DNA of 64,000 bases, from contig NZ_CP081183.1 in the NCBI RefSeq assembly GCF_019693215.1, positions 1-64,000 on the forward strand, given 5' to 3'. Of the stretch, positions 15,394 through 24,258 are shown piece after piece (positions within the stretch are counted from its first letter, which is position 1; each line of letters begins with the position of its first letter). The notes beneath the pieces were generated by a model. It saw only the letters and a program-made list of their open reading frames with translations, did no database searches and was not told the origin of the DNA. Source of the DNA: Salinarchaeum sp. IM2453 (GTDB taxonomy: Archaea > Halobacteriota > Halobacteria > Halobacteriales > Salinarchaeaceae). The position numbers and the translations under genes were made by a program.

Positions 15394-16934
15394 TTGACCT
15401 CCCCATGGGTAAACTACCCCCACCCTGCTTCGCTCACCACATACGTGGTTCGCTCGTTGAGGGTGGGGCTTTGATGTGGACTCCTGGCGATCAATTGTCG
15501 GCAGTTGGCCGATAGCCGTCGTCGTTCAACGTCCCACCATTTATACGCACGTCTACTGGTGCGTCTGCGCTCCCCGACGTGGGCGAGGAACGCAGTCTGT
15601 GTTGTCGCTTCCGCATATACCGCAGGCCGACGTTTTTCGCGCCGTTGTAGTCAGCGTTGATCTCGTACCCGCATTTGAGGCACTGGAACTGCTCGCCGTC
15701 GCGGTTATCCTCGTGAGTGAAGCCACAGTCAGTGTGTGAACACCGCTGGCTCGTGTGATCTGGCTCGACCTGTTCAACCGCGACACCGCAGTCTGGCGCT
15801 TTGTACTCAACGTACTCGACAAGACGACGGAATGCCCAGATGTGATGCCAGTCAGCGTGAGGCAGTCGCTCACGGATATCGGTCAAGTCCTCGAACACGA
15901 TCACGTCGCAGTCGTGGGCAACTGCTTCGTCAACGATCTCGTTGGCGACTGTGTGGATATACTGTTTGCGCCATGCTCGTTCTCGCTTTCCAAGCCGAAG
16001 CAAGGCGTTGTGAGCGGCTTGCGTCCCACGCTGTTGCATCTCTGCTCGACGGTTTTCAAACTCTTGTATCCAGTGGTCGTACTCGTCACCACTCCAGAAC
16101 GTGCCAGTGCTGGCGACGGCAAGGCTATTCACGCCGAGGTCGATCCCGAGGACTGTCTGGTGCCCGGTATCGTCCGAACCCTCAATTTCAACAGCTTCAC
16201 CGTCTGTGCCTATCTTCCGTGTTTTAACGTGGAAGTAGAACTCGTCGGTGGCTTGGTCGTACTGGAGTGTACTCGTCCGAAACTCGTAGTCATCCGCAAG
16301 GACGTACTCCTCGTATGGTGTTGGACTGTCTGCTGGGAGTTCAAAATCACACTCGATGCGTCCGTTCACCGTCGAGAGTGAGATTTTGTTGCGGTAGAAT
16401 GTCGCGCTCCGCTTGTCGTAGACCATACTCCAAGAGGTAAACTCTGGCTTGTTCGTCCGTTTGCCTTTCTTCCAGCGGTCAACACCACTATCGACGGCGT
16501 GAACGGCACGCCGGATGGCTTCTTGGACGAGATTCGCTGTCAGGTCGGTTTCCTCGCGGAGTCGGTCATACAACGCATCTCTGGCTTTCACGTTCGAAGT
16601 GACGCAATCTTCGTAGTCGGTGTTGTCCCAGCAGTAGTCACTGGCCTCGTTCGCGCAGTAGAGGAACTGGTCAGCAGTTTCGTGGAGGTCGTCGTGATAC
16701 TCGTCGGGAACAACGAGTTTGACCGGCGCAGTTCGTCTGACCTCCATGTTTCAGATATGGTTTCAACGGTACTTGATTACTGGGGAGTCAGTCGGCTACT
16801 GTCTTGTGGTTTGCGTCACTCTGTGTCGGCTTTCTCCCAGGCCTACTCACTTCGTGCTTCCGACCAGTCGGAAGTCCTCGCTCCTTGAGGCCGGGGGCTC
16901 CGCCTCGAAACTGCTGAAGCCGGTGGGTGTTCAA
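15394..16934 (-). mobile_element. Second IS1341-type element with tnpB, no tnpA
   Basis: One tnpB on the minus strand without tnpA. The right end is a long stem at 15418-15468: CCCCACCCT pairs with AGGGTGGGG and an inner CCAC-ATAC-GTGG hairpin caps it. The element then ends, minus strand, in GGTAGTTTACCCATGGGGAGG and TCAA. The left region (16748-16934) holds a GAGGC/GCCTC stem at 16887-16906. The left limit, at a TTGA on the minus strand, is approximate. It is a different lineage from the first element, since both protein and right end differ. Confidence 0.72.
15491..16747 (-). CDS. tnpB: TnpB, RNA-guided nuclease family, complete RuvC triad
   Basis: A 418-residue TnpB with the full catalytic set: Asp203 in GIDLGVN, Glu286 in VIVFEDLTDI and Asp366 in NADYNGAKNV. 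The zinc finger is Cys336, Cys341, Cys356 and Cys359. The C-terminal 50 residues after the RuvC-III motif are basic and then acidic, and the coding region continues into the right-end stem where the guide RNA would be processed. By family it is an RNA-guided DNA endonuclease that cuts near its transposon-adjacent motif and helps keep the element in place. GC-rich relative to its neighbours. Confidence 0.94.
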   Translation of the reverse strand: MEVRRTAPVKLVVPDEYHDDLHETADQFLYCANEASDYCWDNTDYEDCVTSNVKARDALYDRLREETDLTANLVQEAIRRAVHAVDSGVDRWKKGKRTNKPEFTSWSMVYDKRSATFYRNKISLSTVNGRIECDFELPADSPTPYEEYVLADDYEFRTSTLQYDQATDEFYFHVKTRKIGTDGEAVEIEGSDDTGHQTVLGIDLGVNSLAVASTGTFWSGDEYDHWIQEFENRRAEMQQRGTQAAHNALLRLGKRERAWRKQYIHTVANEIVDEAVAHDCDVIVFEDLTDIRERLPHADWHHIWAFRRLVEYVEYKAPDCGVAVEQVEPDHTSQRCSHTDCGFTHEDNRDGEQFQCLKCGYEINADYNGAKNVGLRYMRKRQHRLRSSPTSGSADAPVDVRINGGTLNDDGYRPTADN

Positions 16935-17018
16935 CTCGCTATCGCTGTAAACAAAAGAGGATGAAAAGATTCAGCAGAACACAGCATCTTTTTTACGCCT
17001 CAGAATAACATACAGATA

Positions 17019-17231
17019 ATGGTTGATAAACAGAAACTCCTTGATGCGTTGCCACATTACTTGGCAATGCTGATCATCGTATTCGGCACTCTGTTTCTAA
17101 TTGAAGCCGTATACGCTGAGTTGAGCTTTTGGATCGAACTCGCTATCATCTTTGTGATCGTGTTTGCGTACCGACCAATTGTTGTTCGCCTGGGAGTTGC
17201 TCCGCCGCACTGGATGCCAGACCGACGATAA
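17019..17231 (+). CDS. Small two-helix membrane protein
   Basis: A 70-residue protein with two hydrophobic helices (about residues 12-31 and 35-53) separated by a short ELSFW loop, and a basic C-terminus ending in PDRR. No domain is recognised. The ATG at 17019 is the only good start. It is flanked by the second tnpB element and, convergent, by the HEAT-repeat gene 15 bases away. Likely a conserved haloarchaeal hypothetical protein of the inner membrane. Confidence 0.7.
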   Translation: MVDKQKLLDALPHYLAMLIIVFGTLFLIEAVYAELSFWIELAIIFVIVFAYRPIVVRLGVAPPHWMPDRR

Positions 17232-17245
17232 CGGAGGAAAGTTTA

Positions 17246-18490
17246 TTAAGAGCTGATCGCTGATTTTGCTTTTTCTGCCTCGTATTGTACAAGATACGCT
17301 TGGTCTGACTCGTACTCACTTGCAATTTCTAATGCTTCTCTGGTCTGGATTTGCCGAAGTGCCCAGATTGCACTGCCTCTTACGGCATTATCTTCATCAT
17401 CCTCAAGCGTTTCAGCAAGTGGGTCAGTCGCTCGGGTGTCGCCAATCATTCCCAGAGCACGGGCAGCCATCGAGCGCACTTCTGGATCATCATCAGTCTG
17501 CATCTGTTCTGCAATGTCTTCTACTGCCTGCTCACTGCCAATCTCTCCAAGTGCTCGAAGTGTAGTGATAGCCAAGGATCCGCCAGAGTCAATATGGTTG
17601 AGCAGTGAACTGACTGGTTTTTCACTTCCAATTGATCCCAGTGCCTTGATTGCTGTCTCATCCCGACGATTGGCAAGAGGCGTAATGTCATCGACAGCTG
17701 CTTCATCACCAATCCGTCCAAGCGCCTCAAGACAATACTCCTGCATGAAATCAGAGTCCAGCATATCAAGCGCAAGCATGATTTTTTCTGGTTGATCACG
17801 TTTCTCGTATACTTTGATTGCGCTCAGTTCAGGTGGGAAGTCCTTTTGATGGTCCAAGACATCATAGAAACCTTTGCCAGCGAGCTGTTCTCTGACAGAG
17901 AGATCACTCCACACTTCAGCATCATCAAGCGCTGACTGTAGCTGGTCAACATCGTCAAGTAATTGCTGGATTATATCCGCATCCTCATCAGGATGGAGAT
18001 CCATCTCATCTTCGATAATTTCAGCAACGGATTCAAGCGTGTCTGCTATGTGCTCTGGATCGCTACTGGTAGTTTTCTCTACATCAGGTACTGCATTGAA
18101 AAACTGCTGAACGCTCGCTTGAACTGTATCAACACCATTTTCAGTCCAATCACTACGCATAACGGTTGAAGCAGCATCTGAAACCTCAGACGCTACATCT
18201 TCTGCATATGGACCTCGCTTTTCCTCGATGCTATCCGATAGTTCATCAACAGTATCCAGTAGTTCCTCGTCCGGCGGGGTAATCTCCTCGTCATCGTCTT
18301 CGTCTTCTTCATCTTCGGCTGTTTCGGCGTCTGGAACCTCAAATTCAGTCTGATTAATTTCGTCTTTGATAGAGTCTAGCTCTGCTTCGAGTTCATCTAA
18401 TGCTGCCTCTGTCTGTGCGTCACTGATACGATCCGCAAGAGTGTCAAGGCGGGAACGGAATTCATCAGCCGCCGATTCCTCATCGGTCAT
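17246..18490 (-). CDS. HEAT-repeat protein
   Basis: A 414-residue soluble, strongly acidic protein. Residues 1-110 are rich in Glu and Asp and look like a coiled coil with a low-complexity EDEEDEDDDEE stretch; the C-terminal half consists of about six HEAT/PBS-lyase-like repeats of roughly 30 residues (for example AVDDITPLANRRDETAIKAL, VEDIAEQMQTDDDPEVRSMA). Such proteins act as scaffolds for protein contacts. No catalytic residues are seen and the partner is unknown. Its promoter lies in the short gap before the synthase gene upstream. Confidence 0.8.
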   Translation of the reverse strand: MTDEESAADEFRSRLDTLADRISDAQTEAALDELEAELDSIKDEINQTEFEVPDAETAEDEEDEDDDEEITPPDEELLDTVDELSDSIEEKRGPYAEDVASEVSDAASTVMRSDWTENGVDTVQASVQQFFNAVPDVEKTTSSDPEHIADTLESVAEIIEDEMDLHPDEDADIIQQLLDDVDQLQSALDDAEVWSDLSVREQLAGKGFYDVLDHQKDFPPELSAIKVYEKRDQPEKIMLALDMLDSDFMQEYCLEALGRIGDEAAVDDITPLANRRDETAIKALGSIGSEKPVSSLLNHIDSGGSLAITTLRALGEIGSEQAVEDIAEQMQTDDDPEVRSMAARALGMIGDTRATDPLAETLEDDEDNAVRGSAIWALRQIQTREALEIASEYESDQAYLVQYEAEKAKSAISS

Positions 18491-18560
18491 TGTCCATGTA
18501 GTGTTGGTTCAGTTCACTAAGCGTTTTCCTTTGTCTATGCGGATAAATACCAAATCGATG

Positions 18561-19232
18561 CTATCGCCAGTACAAGATCGGACCAAATACTAGATACGCA
18601 AGTGCACCGAGTAATAGTATGATCGGGAAAATTCCACTGAATGCAGTTGGAACTAAGATGGCAAGCACCTGTATAGCGCCCATCAGAAGAGCATCACGAG
18701 GAAGAAGGTCTGGGTAGTCAACGTCAATAATCATCAAATAACAGAATACTGCTGTTAAGCCAAGGAGAGCTTCCGGAGAAACGAAGCTAGTCAGCACACC
18801 AGCACTGATGACTGTTGATGCGAGTGTGCTTGGAACACCGACTGTGTAAGCGTCGTCAATGTCATATACCGTATATAGGGCGAGACGGGTGACTACAGCT
18901 GCAACAAAAAGCATTGGTACCGCATATGTGAGGATCTGCCAGATTCCGAATGCAATGTCGGCATTACTAAAAATTGAATACACGAGTACGGCAGGTGCGA
19001 CACCGAAAGAAACAGTATCAGCTAATGAGTCAAGGTATGGTCCGATTTCTGATCCACCCATGTAGCGGGCGACAATTCCGTCAAGACCATCCGCGATTGC
19101 GGCAAGTAAAATGAGTCGTGCCCCGAGTGATGGATCATCGAACGAAATAATCACAGCAAGGAATCCAAGTGCTGCATTTAGAAGCGTAATCGAATCTGCA
19201 AGACTGAACCGGCCAGCAAACCGAGGCTCCAT
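18561..19232 (-). CDS. pssA: CDP-alcohol phosphatidyltransferase, archaetidylserine synthase-like
   Basis: A membrane enzyme of 223 residues from the ATG at 19232, preferred over 19334 because the conserved protein starts at EPRFAGRFSLADSITLLN. The CDP-alcohol phosphotransferase signature is complete: DGLDGIVAR, then GPYLDSLAD, with the expected spacing of Asp residues. Eight or so hydrophobic helices follow. In haloarchaea this subgroup is called the protein-sorting-system archaetidylserine synthase, which joins serine to CDP-archaeol and is linked to archaeosortase substrate lipidation. The assignment to serine as acceptor rests on family resemblance. Confidence 0.85.
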   Translation of the reverse strand: MEPRFAGRFSLADSITLLNAALGFLAVIISFDDPSLGARLILLAAIADGLDGIVARYMGGSEIGPYLDSLADTVSFGVAPAVLVYSIFSNADIAFGIWQILTYAVPMLFVAAVVTRLALYTVYDIDDAYTVGVPSTLASTVISAGVLTSFVSPEALLGLTAVFCYLMIIDVDYPDLLPRDALLMGAIQVLAILVPTAFSGIFPIILLLGALAYLVFGPILYWR

Positions 19233-19348
19233 ATACCTAATCTGTATATGGCCCCTTATTACGCTTTGTTCTTTGTTTACCAAGGCGATGTTTCTGATCA
19301 GATAAAAACGACAAATAATAGAATACAGAAACAAGAACGAGCTACGTA

Positions 19349-19984
19349 TTATAGGTCAACTTCGTCTTCTTCAACATCGACGGAGGTCTCTTCTTCAGCA
19401 GCAACTTCTTCAGGTCGAGCTTCAAGTGACATCTTCTGAATCTCAACGCGGCGAAGCGGGTAGACTGTCTTGGCTTCGCTGTAGATCGCACTTGAAAGCC
19501 GGCCTTCGACGACAGAATCAATGACTTCTTCGAATGTTCGTTCGCGCGTTGTCTCTCGGATCATGTCGATCATAATCCGACGAATAGCACGCTCTTGGCT
19601 TGCATCTGCGTTCTTCGTCGTGAAGGCGACTGGTTGAATTTGAACACGGTAATCATCTGCAGTAAGTTCCGTGACATAGGCTTCAACTTTCGACGCACCG
19701 CGTCGAACCAACGATCGAAGATAATCACGCGTCAATTCGTGCTTGATAAATTCGGTGTATGCTGCGTCGCTGCCAACATCAGTAATCTTAAACTCCAACT
19801 TCGTATTGTTCTCGCCAGCATCGTTTCGCAGTTCACCAAGCGTCGTTTCAACGGTTCGTCCGACTACCTGTTCTGGGTCTTTGGCGGGCGTTTCTCCTAA
19901 TTCGGCCCGATCAAAGTGTTCGGGCGCATGTACGGTGTACCACCGCTTTCCTTGTCGTTGTCGTGATACGGATCGTTCACTCAT
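19349..19984 (-). CDS. rps3ae: 30S ribosomal protein eS1 (S3Ae)
   Basis: A 211-residue ribosomal protein of the S3Ae/eS1 family: it begins RQRQGKRWYTVHAPEHFD and contains GRTVETTLGEL and TREFTxx-like ARRIM segments typical of the archaeal form, followed by an acidic C-terminal tail (EEETSVDVEEDEVDL). It is a structural component of the small subunit near the mRNA exit. It is the last gene of the uS15, DHH protein, Pcc1, eS1 cluster, two bases after pcc1, an arrangement common in haloarchaea. Confidence 0.95.
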   Translation of the reverse strand: MSERSVSRQRQGKRWYTVHAPEHFDRAELGETPAKDPEQVVGRTVETTLGELRNDAGENNTKLEFKITDVGSDAAYTEFIKHELTRDYLRSLVRRGASKVEAYVTELTADDYRVQIQPVAFTTKNADASQERAIRRIMIDMIRETTRERTFEEVIDSVVEGRLSSAIYSEAKTVYPLRRVEIQKMSLEARPEEVAAEEETSVDVEEDEVDL

Positions 19985-19986
19985 AA

Positions 19987-20229
19987 TTATGAATTGGTTG
20001 TGTTATCGTATTGCTTTGTTGTCTGTGCGACTGAAAGAGCGACATCAAGATTCAACAAATAATCATCAACAGTTGCTTCCAAGCTTGCAGTAGACTCTCG
20101 GTCGATAATAGTTACGACAGCGCCGTCCTCAACAGTTGTTGATACGTCTGCAGTGTTGTCTGGGCGAAGAGCCGCAGCAACCATCTCAGGGTCTTCGACA
20201 GTACTCTCAATGCGTGTCGATGGAGTCAT
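19987..20229 (-). CDS. pcc1: KEOPS complex subunit Pcc1
   Basis: An 80-residue Pcc1-like protein. The small KEOPS subunit dimerises and organises the Kae1/Bud32/Cgi121 complex that makes the t6A modification on tRNAs reading ANN codons. The ST-x-E-x-T-VEDPEMVAAALRPDN start and the VEDGAVVTIIDRESTASLEATVDD segment fit the family. The start overlaps the end of the DHH gene by four bases (ATGA type), and the stop is two bases before eS1, so it is cotranslated with ribosomal genes. Confidence 0.85.
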   Translation of the reverse strand: MTPSTRIESTVEDPEMVAAALRPDNTADVSTTVEDGAVVTIIDRESTASLEATVDDYLLNLDVALSVAQTTKQYDNTTNS

Positions 20230-21380
20230 ATTTCACCTCGAATACTGTTAGCAAGGTCATTTTGTGCCGGTGGTGAATCACACTGAATGTGTGCCCGGGT
20301 TGTTGTCCGGTCAAATTCTCCACCAGTGTGTTCAGTAATCCCCTCGATCGCCGCAATGAGCCGATCTTCATCCTGTGCGGCGACTGCGACACCTTCGTCG
20401 CTACGAGCTATTGTTACTGGCTCCAGTGACATTGTATGCTGAACAACGCGAGCAGCCGTCCGAATCCACGTCCAGTCACCACTAAAACTGACAACGCCAT
20501 CATATCGGTTTAGCTCGACATCGTTGAGTTGTTGGTGAACCGTCAAAGCATGTTGCCGCCATGTTTCGACTGCTGCCGACTGTACATTGCCTCCGATGGC
20601 TAGAGCAACGGCGGTTCCCGGATGAGATTGAGTCGTTGACATCAATATATCCGCGAACCCTTCAAGAGTTCGAAACTGATGAGACGTCACATGTGGATAC
20701 AGAAATGATTCCACATAGTCTGCAGCTCGCTTCGGATTTGGTCCGTCTGTTGCATTAATCGCAACAGCAGACGCAATTTGTCGTAGCGTCTCATCAGAGT
20801 CGATCTGATCAATATCTACACCAACACGATCTAGCATGTCAGCAACCTGGGATCTGTCTCCCGAGAACGGTGCATGAATGAGCAGAGAGTGTGCGAGTCC
20901 ATCGACGAGATCGTCAACCGGGATTCCAAGCCGTGAAGATCGAGATTGCTCGGGGTCCCGGGCTAAGCTAAGCAGTTCCGGAAGTTTTTCAGGATTTTCT
21001 CCTTTTGCAATGATACCTGCAAGAGGAAGGTGTGGATCTGGATCAGCACCGAGACGTTTCACAATTGAAACAGCCATTTCAACCGGTGTATGCTCAAGGA
21101 CTATATCTGCCAGATCAGGATCCGTTAGTGACCCAATAGAAATCGTCACTGCATCAGCATCTCCGGCGCTAGCTCGCATGGTTCGATCATCTTGAGACGT
21201 TGTCGGGGATACCTGAAACGGTATCTGCTGCTCAGCAAGCCCTTGTGTCAACACTCCAGCAGCTGCAATGCTATCTGCAAATTGCTTTGTGAGAATACGG
21301 ACCAGTGGTGCTCCACGCAACGCTGTTACGGCGGCATCCGGATCGATCGTCTGCTCTGTGGAGCGCCTGGCCGTAGACAT
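20226..21380 (-). CDS. RecJ-like DHH-fold protein, probably inactive
   Basis: A 384-residue RecJ/Cdc45-like protein of the type found between uS15 and Pcc1 in haloarchaea. It keeps the overall DHH/DHHA1 layout, with a C-terminal AVALAIGGNVQSAA segment, but the first motif is degenerate: LTKQFADSIAAAG appears where active enzymes have D-x-D-G, and I see no DHH triplet. I therefore infer loss of exonuclease activity and a structural role, comparable to Cdc45 or the inactive archaeal RecJ homologues. Its ATG overlaps the uS15 stop by one base. Confidence 0.75.
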   Translation of the reverse strand: MSTARRSTEQTIDPDAAVTALRGAPLVRILTKQFADSIAAAGVLTQGLAEQQIPFQVSPTTSQDDRTMRASAGDADAVTISIGSLTDPDLADIVLEHTPVEMAVSIVKRLGADPDPHLPLAGIIAKGENPEKLPELLSLARDPEQSRSSRLGIPVDDLVDGLAHSLLIHAPFSGDRSQVADMLDRVGVDIDQIDSDETLRQIASAVAINATDGPNPKRAADYVESFLYPHVTSHQFRTLEGFADILMSTTQSHPGTAVALAIGGNVQSAAVETWRQHALTVHQQLNDVELNRYDGVVSFSGDWTWIRTAARVVQHTMSLEPVTIARSDEGVAVAAQDEDRLIAAIEGITEHTGGEFDRTTTRAHIQCDSPPAQNDLANSIRGEI

Positions 21381-21844
21381 CAGTCAAGGAGGGACTTTGC
21401 TGTTTCGTAGCTGTATGTGAAATCTTCGTCAAGCTCGTCGCCACGATAGTAATCGACAAGTCGTCGAACCTTTGACTCGACGTTTTGTCGCGCACGCTTG
21501 TTCTGCTTGTCCTGTGGATGTTCTTCGACGTGCTCGTTAAGACGGGCAGCACGTTCCATCAGATTCCGCAGATCCTCTGGGATCTCCGGCTCAGCATCGT
21601 GCTCTTCGAGAATTTCTGTAACCTTCTTTCCAGTCGCAGCTTTGACGTCTGGGACAGGAACACCAGCAACGCCTTCGTCACGGAGTTTCAGTCCGATCTG
21701 GCTTGGATCATGTCCCTGCTCTGCAAGCTGGACAACGCGCTCTTCGATTTTCTCTGGTTCAATGTCGCTCCACTCCGGTGGTTCGTCTGCCGCTGGCTTG
21801 TCCGAATCGGACGAGCCACGGCGTCGTGCATGCATTCGTGCCAT
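21380..21844 (-). CDS. rps15: 30S ribosomal protein uS15
   Basis: Archaeal/eukaryotic-type S15 of 154 residues from the ATG at 21844, which gives the normal N-terminus MARMHARRRG; the longer frame from 21883 adds unrelated residues. Conserved parts include EEPPEW-like DEPPEWSD, QGHDPSQIGLKLRDEGVAGV and the C-terminal RRLVDYYR. Binds 16S rRNA in the platform. First gene of the four-gene cluster that ends with eS1. Confidence 0.95.
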   Translation of the reverse strand: MARMHARRRGSSDSDKPAADEPPEWSDIEPEKIEERVVQLAEQGHDPSQIGLKLRDEGVAGVPVPDVKAATGKKVTEILEEHDAEPEIPEDLRNLMERAARLNEHVEEHPQDKQNKRARQNVESKVRRLVDYYRGDELDEDFTYSYETAKSLLD

Positions 21845-22012
21845 ATATAGAGGATAGGAACCGCACAACCGCAGAAAATGCACTCTAACGATGCACTACC
21901 GCAATCCCAAGCTGCACAATGCAGCGAGTCAGACTTGCGGTCGTGCTGTTCCCAAACAGATATATCGCATCCGCCATGAAAAGAATTTCTAAACGGTCTC
22001 CCAACAGGAGGA

Positions 22013-22588
22013 TTAGAATGGAATATCCCAGAAGGCGTACTCTCGGTTTTTCTCTGTTTCTAAGTCCAGCTCACCGTCCATCAGCTCTCGTATCTCTTCT
22101 TCGGTTTCAGAGTCTCGTACACCCTGTCGAACCGGAACGAATGGATACCACTTGCCCCGTTTGAAATTATACAATAAATAGATCTCTTTATCGCCTGAAA
22201 AAGCAAATACAGCACATAATAGGTAATCGCCAAATCCTGATTCGATCAGCGTATCTGCAGCTCCATGAATGGCAGTCACCAGTTCATCAAAGTCTGAATT
22301 CTCAAGAATCACCCACGTATATCCATAGTCGTCTTCATGAATCTCCTGTCGTTTGGTTGTAATGCTTTGGGATACGCTCATCAGATCCTCAATTTCTTCG
22401 ACAGCAGCGTCAAAGTCAGATGCATCAACATTTCCAAACGCCAGTGCAGCTTGATCTAAGCTTCCATATCCGTTGGCTCCAAGAGTGACATACCCAGTGC
22501 TGATTTCGAACAGATCATCAGGGTCAGCGTCGGCCAAGACACCTTCCCCAAATGCAATCTCAACAATTCTTCGCACAGGATCAAACAT
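22013..22588 (-). CDS. pspAB: PspA-associated protein PspAB-like
   Basis: A 191-residue protein resembling the PspA-associated PspAB family of actinobacteria and haloarchaea: it has the internal DDYGYTWVIL motif, a LIESGFGDYLLCAVFAF segment and the C-terminal YNFKRGKWYPFVPV block. PspA proteins protect the membrane under stress, and PspAB is thought to modulate that; no PspA is in this window. Cytoplasmic and acidic. Monocistronic by position. Confidence 0.72.
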   Translation of the reverse strand: MFDPVRRIVEIAFGEGVLADADPDDLFEISTGYVTLGANGYGSLDQAALAFGNVDASDFDAAVEEIEDLMSVSQSITTKRQEIHEDDYGYTWVILENSDFDELVTAIHGAADTLIESGFGDYLLCAVFAFSGDKEIYLLYNFKRGKWYPFVPVRQGVRDSETEEEIRELMDGELDLETEKNREYAFWDIPF

Positions 22589-22675
22589 CGAAGGTAGCCT
22601 AATCTTTCAGTGCCGGTATCATGTGTGTTTCGGATAGTACAATCTCTGACTGCTCGGTTACAGCGGTATCGAGGT

Positions 22676-22712
22676 GAAAGCCCACCGGCTTTAGCCGTGT
22701 GGAGGAGATCAA
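22676..22712 (+). mobile_element. IS1341-type right-end relic, family II, + orientation
   Basis: GAAAGCCCACCGGC, TTTA, GCCGTGTGGAGGAGATCA reads like a family II right end (stem, loop, then GGAGGA(T)-TCA) in the orientation of an element on the + strand. The stem has decayed and no tnpB sequence lies upstream. It falls just before the promoter of the small gene at 22783. Confidence 0.5.
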
Positions 22713-22752
22713 AAAAGGCAGCACCAGGTATACATTCACCATACCTTACATG

Positions 22753-22760
22753 TTTATAAC
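22753..22760 (+). promoter_or_regulatory. TATA box of the small gene at 22783
   Basis: TTTATAAC centred about 27 bases ahead of the ATG at 22783, giving a leaderless transcript. This spacing supports 22783 as start and excludes the longer frame from 22699, which would begin upstream of the box. Confidence 0.6.
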
Positions 22761-22782
22761 TATGCGGATCGTTAACTCATAC

Positions 22783-22929
22783 ATGCAGGATACAATTCGG
22801 CTCGAAGAAGACACCATTGAACGGCTTGATGCCCATCGAGAGGAAGGACAAACCCGGGAAGAGTTTGTCGAGGAACTGCTCAACATCTATGAAAGCACAA
22901 GACACATTCAGGAAGGATACTCAGAGTGA
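22783..22929 (+). CDS. Small antitoxin-like/ribbon-helix-helix-type protein
   Basis: A 48-residue acidic protein (MQDTIRLEEDTIERLDAHRE, then a Glu-rich helix). The N-terminal beta-strand followed by two helices resembles short CopG/VapB-type or DUF7557-like proteins common in haloarchaea, which often act as antitoxins or small DNA-binding proteins. No toxin gene is next to it; the following gene, panE, is convergent and its stop codon is one base away. The leaderless start is supported by the TATA box at 22753. Confidence 0.65.
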   Translation: MQDTIRLEEDTIERLDAHREEGQTREEFVEELLNIYESTRHIQEGYSE

Positions 22930-22930
22930 C

Positions 22931-23821
22931 CTATGGATCAACAGCAGTAACAAGGTGATAAAGCGTCCAGTTGACCGGAGTTTGGACACCAACAGCATCT
23001 CCCTGTTCAAGGATTGTTCCGGTAATTCCGTCAATTTCTGTTTGACCCCCGCGGTGTAGATCCTGGCGCATAGATGAGATATTATCAGCTGTGTTCTCAG
23101 CAACGGTTAACAGTCTTTGAACGGTTTGTTCAGTCGAGATATCAATCCCTTTTGCCTGCGCTACGTTTGTCGCTTCTGTTGTTGCCTGAATCGCAATCTC
23201 TCGTAATGGGCCAGTTGTGATTGCTCCGTTATCGACATCTAAGATAGCGGTCACAGGATTAATCCCAGCGTTGATTGCTGCCTTTTCCCAGAGCTTTGCC
23301 TCAATTGCATCTGTTACCGTCAGAGGAATATCAGCAGTTGTGAATGCTTCCTTGATGGTCGCAACGAGTTCATCGGACGCTGGAGTAAACGAACCAATTG
23401 TGACTTCGCCAATCCCGGTGCATTGAACGGTACCAGGCTCCTGAATTCTCGCACCAAACGTCGTTGTTCCGCCAAATATGGGTCCACTGAGATGTTCTGC
23501 TAGTATATTTTCATTTCCAATGCCGTTTTGTACCGAAAGAATAGCGTCAAATTGTCCCGTTGCTAGCTCTTCCGCTGCCTGTTTTGTATCGAATGTTTTG
23601 ACAGCAACAATTGCAAGATCAGCGGTGTGCTTTGTGCCGTCGGTAGTTGTTTTGGGCCAGGTCTGTTGTTGATATTGTCCAGTGATTTGTAGTCCGTCAG
23701 TATCAACCGCATTCATGTGGGGGTCTCGGCCAACGAGTTTCACCTCATGTTCTGTGGCAAGTAACCCACCCAGCAAGCTTCCGATACTGCCTGCCCCGTA
23801 AATTATAATGTCCAAGCCCAT
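22931..23821 (-). CDS. panE: 2-dehydropantoate 2-reductase
   Basis: A 296-residue ketopantoate reductase of the PanE/ApbA family, which uses NADPH to make pantoate for coenzyme A. The N-terminal dinucleotide fold is IIIYGAGSIGSLLGG; conserved SVQNGIGNEN, a central LWEKAAINAGINPVTAIL and the C-terminal SSMRQDLHRGGQTEIDGITG are the family's active-site and dimer motifs (Lys and Asn in the central block, Glu in the last). It is followed, ten bases upstream on the same strand, by the tautomerase gene, so the two may be co-transcribed. Confidence 0.92.
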   Translation of the reverse strand: MGLDIIIYGAGSIGSLLGGLLATEHEVKLVGRDPHMNAVDTDGLQITGQYQQQTWPKTTTDGTKHTADLAIVAVKTFDTKQAAEELATGQFDAILSVQNGIGNENILAEHLSGPIFGGTTTFGARIQEPGTVQCTGIGEVTIGSFTPASDELVATIKEAFTTADIPLTVTDAIEAKLWEKAAINAGINPVTAILDVDNGAITTGPLREIAIQATTEATNVAQAKGIDISTEQTVQRLLTVAENTADNISSMRQDLHRGGQTEIDGITGTILEQGDAVGVQTPVNWTLYHLVTAVDP

Positions 23822-23830
23822 GACTAGAGT

Positions 23831-24214
23831 TTATTCGTTGTCATTGGCAGACCACGCCGTTCCAATCCGATGCTTGCCCATCATCATTTCACCTTCATGT
23901 TCAGTAAAAACAACTTTCATATTTTCTTCCGGCAGGCCGAGTTGTTGTTCAGCAAGTTCCATAACAGCAAGTGCAAACTCTCTTTTTTGATCAAGTGGAC
24001 GTCCTTCTCGAATATCAGCATCTAAGAACAGAAGTGAACCATCGACTGATCTTCCCAGCGAAAGTGCAGTTTGTTGATGTTCCCGAATAACAACGGCAAC
24101 ATGGCCTGCTGTCGTGCTCATTTTGTCGGTATACAGGGTAGTTACCTGATCTGAGAACGTGTTTCGGTCTTGGTCTGATAATGTAAGTGTGGTATCAAAC
24201 TTAAGCAGAGGCAT
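23831..24214 (-). CDS. Tautomerase-superfamily protein
   Basis: A 127-residue protein of the tautomerase/MIF superfamily, related to 5-carboxymethyl-2-hydroxymuconate isomerases. It begins MPLLKFDTTL, so Pro at position 2 becomes the catalytic N-terminal proline after Met removal. The GHVAVVIREHQ and LDADIREGRPLDQKREFALA segments match the family core. The physiological substrate is unknown. Located ten bases upstream of panE on the same strand. Confidence 0.8.
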   Translation of the reverse strand: MPLLKFDTTLTLSDQDRNTFSDQVTTLYTDKMSTTAGHVAVVIREHQQTALSLGRSVDGSLLFLDADIREGRPLDQKREFALAVMELAEQQLGLPEENMKVVFTEHEGEMMMGKHRIGTAWSANDNE

Positions 24215-24258
24215 ACACCATAATTAGGCGGAGTCCTTTTTCCTATTCCGGCTCCATG

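Noticed and set aside
15736-16381. A 208-codon + strand frame opposite the second tnpB
   Set aside because: Shadow of a GC-rich gene; no domain, and the minus-strand TnpB has the complete catalytic triad.
22699-22782. Longer N-terminus for the small gene at 22783
   Set aside because: The TATA box at 22753 lies inside the extension and fits a leaderless start at 22783.
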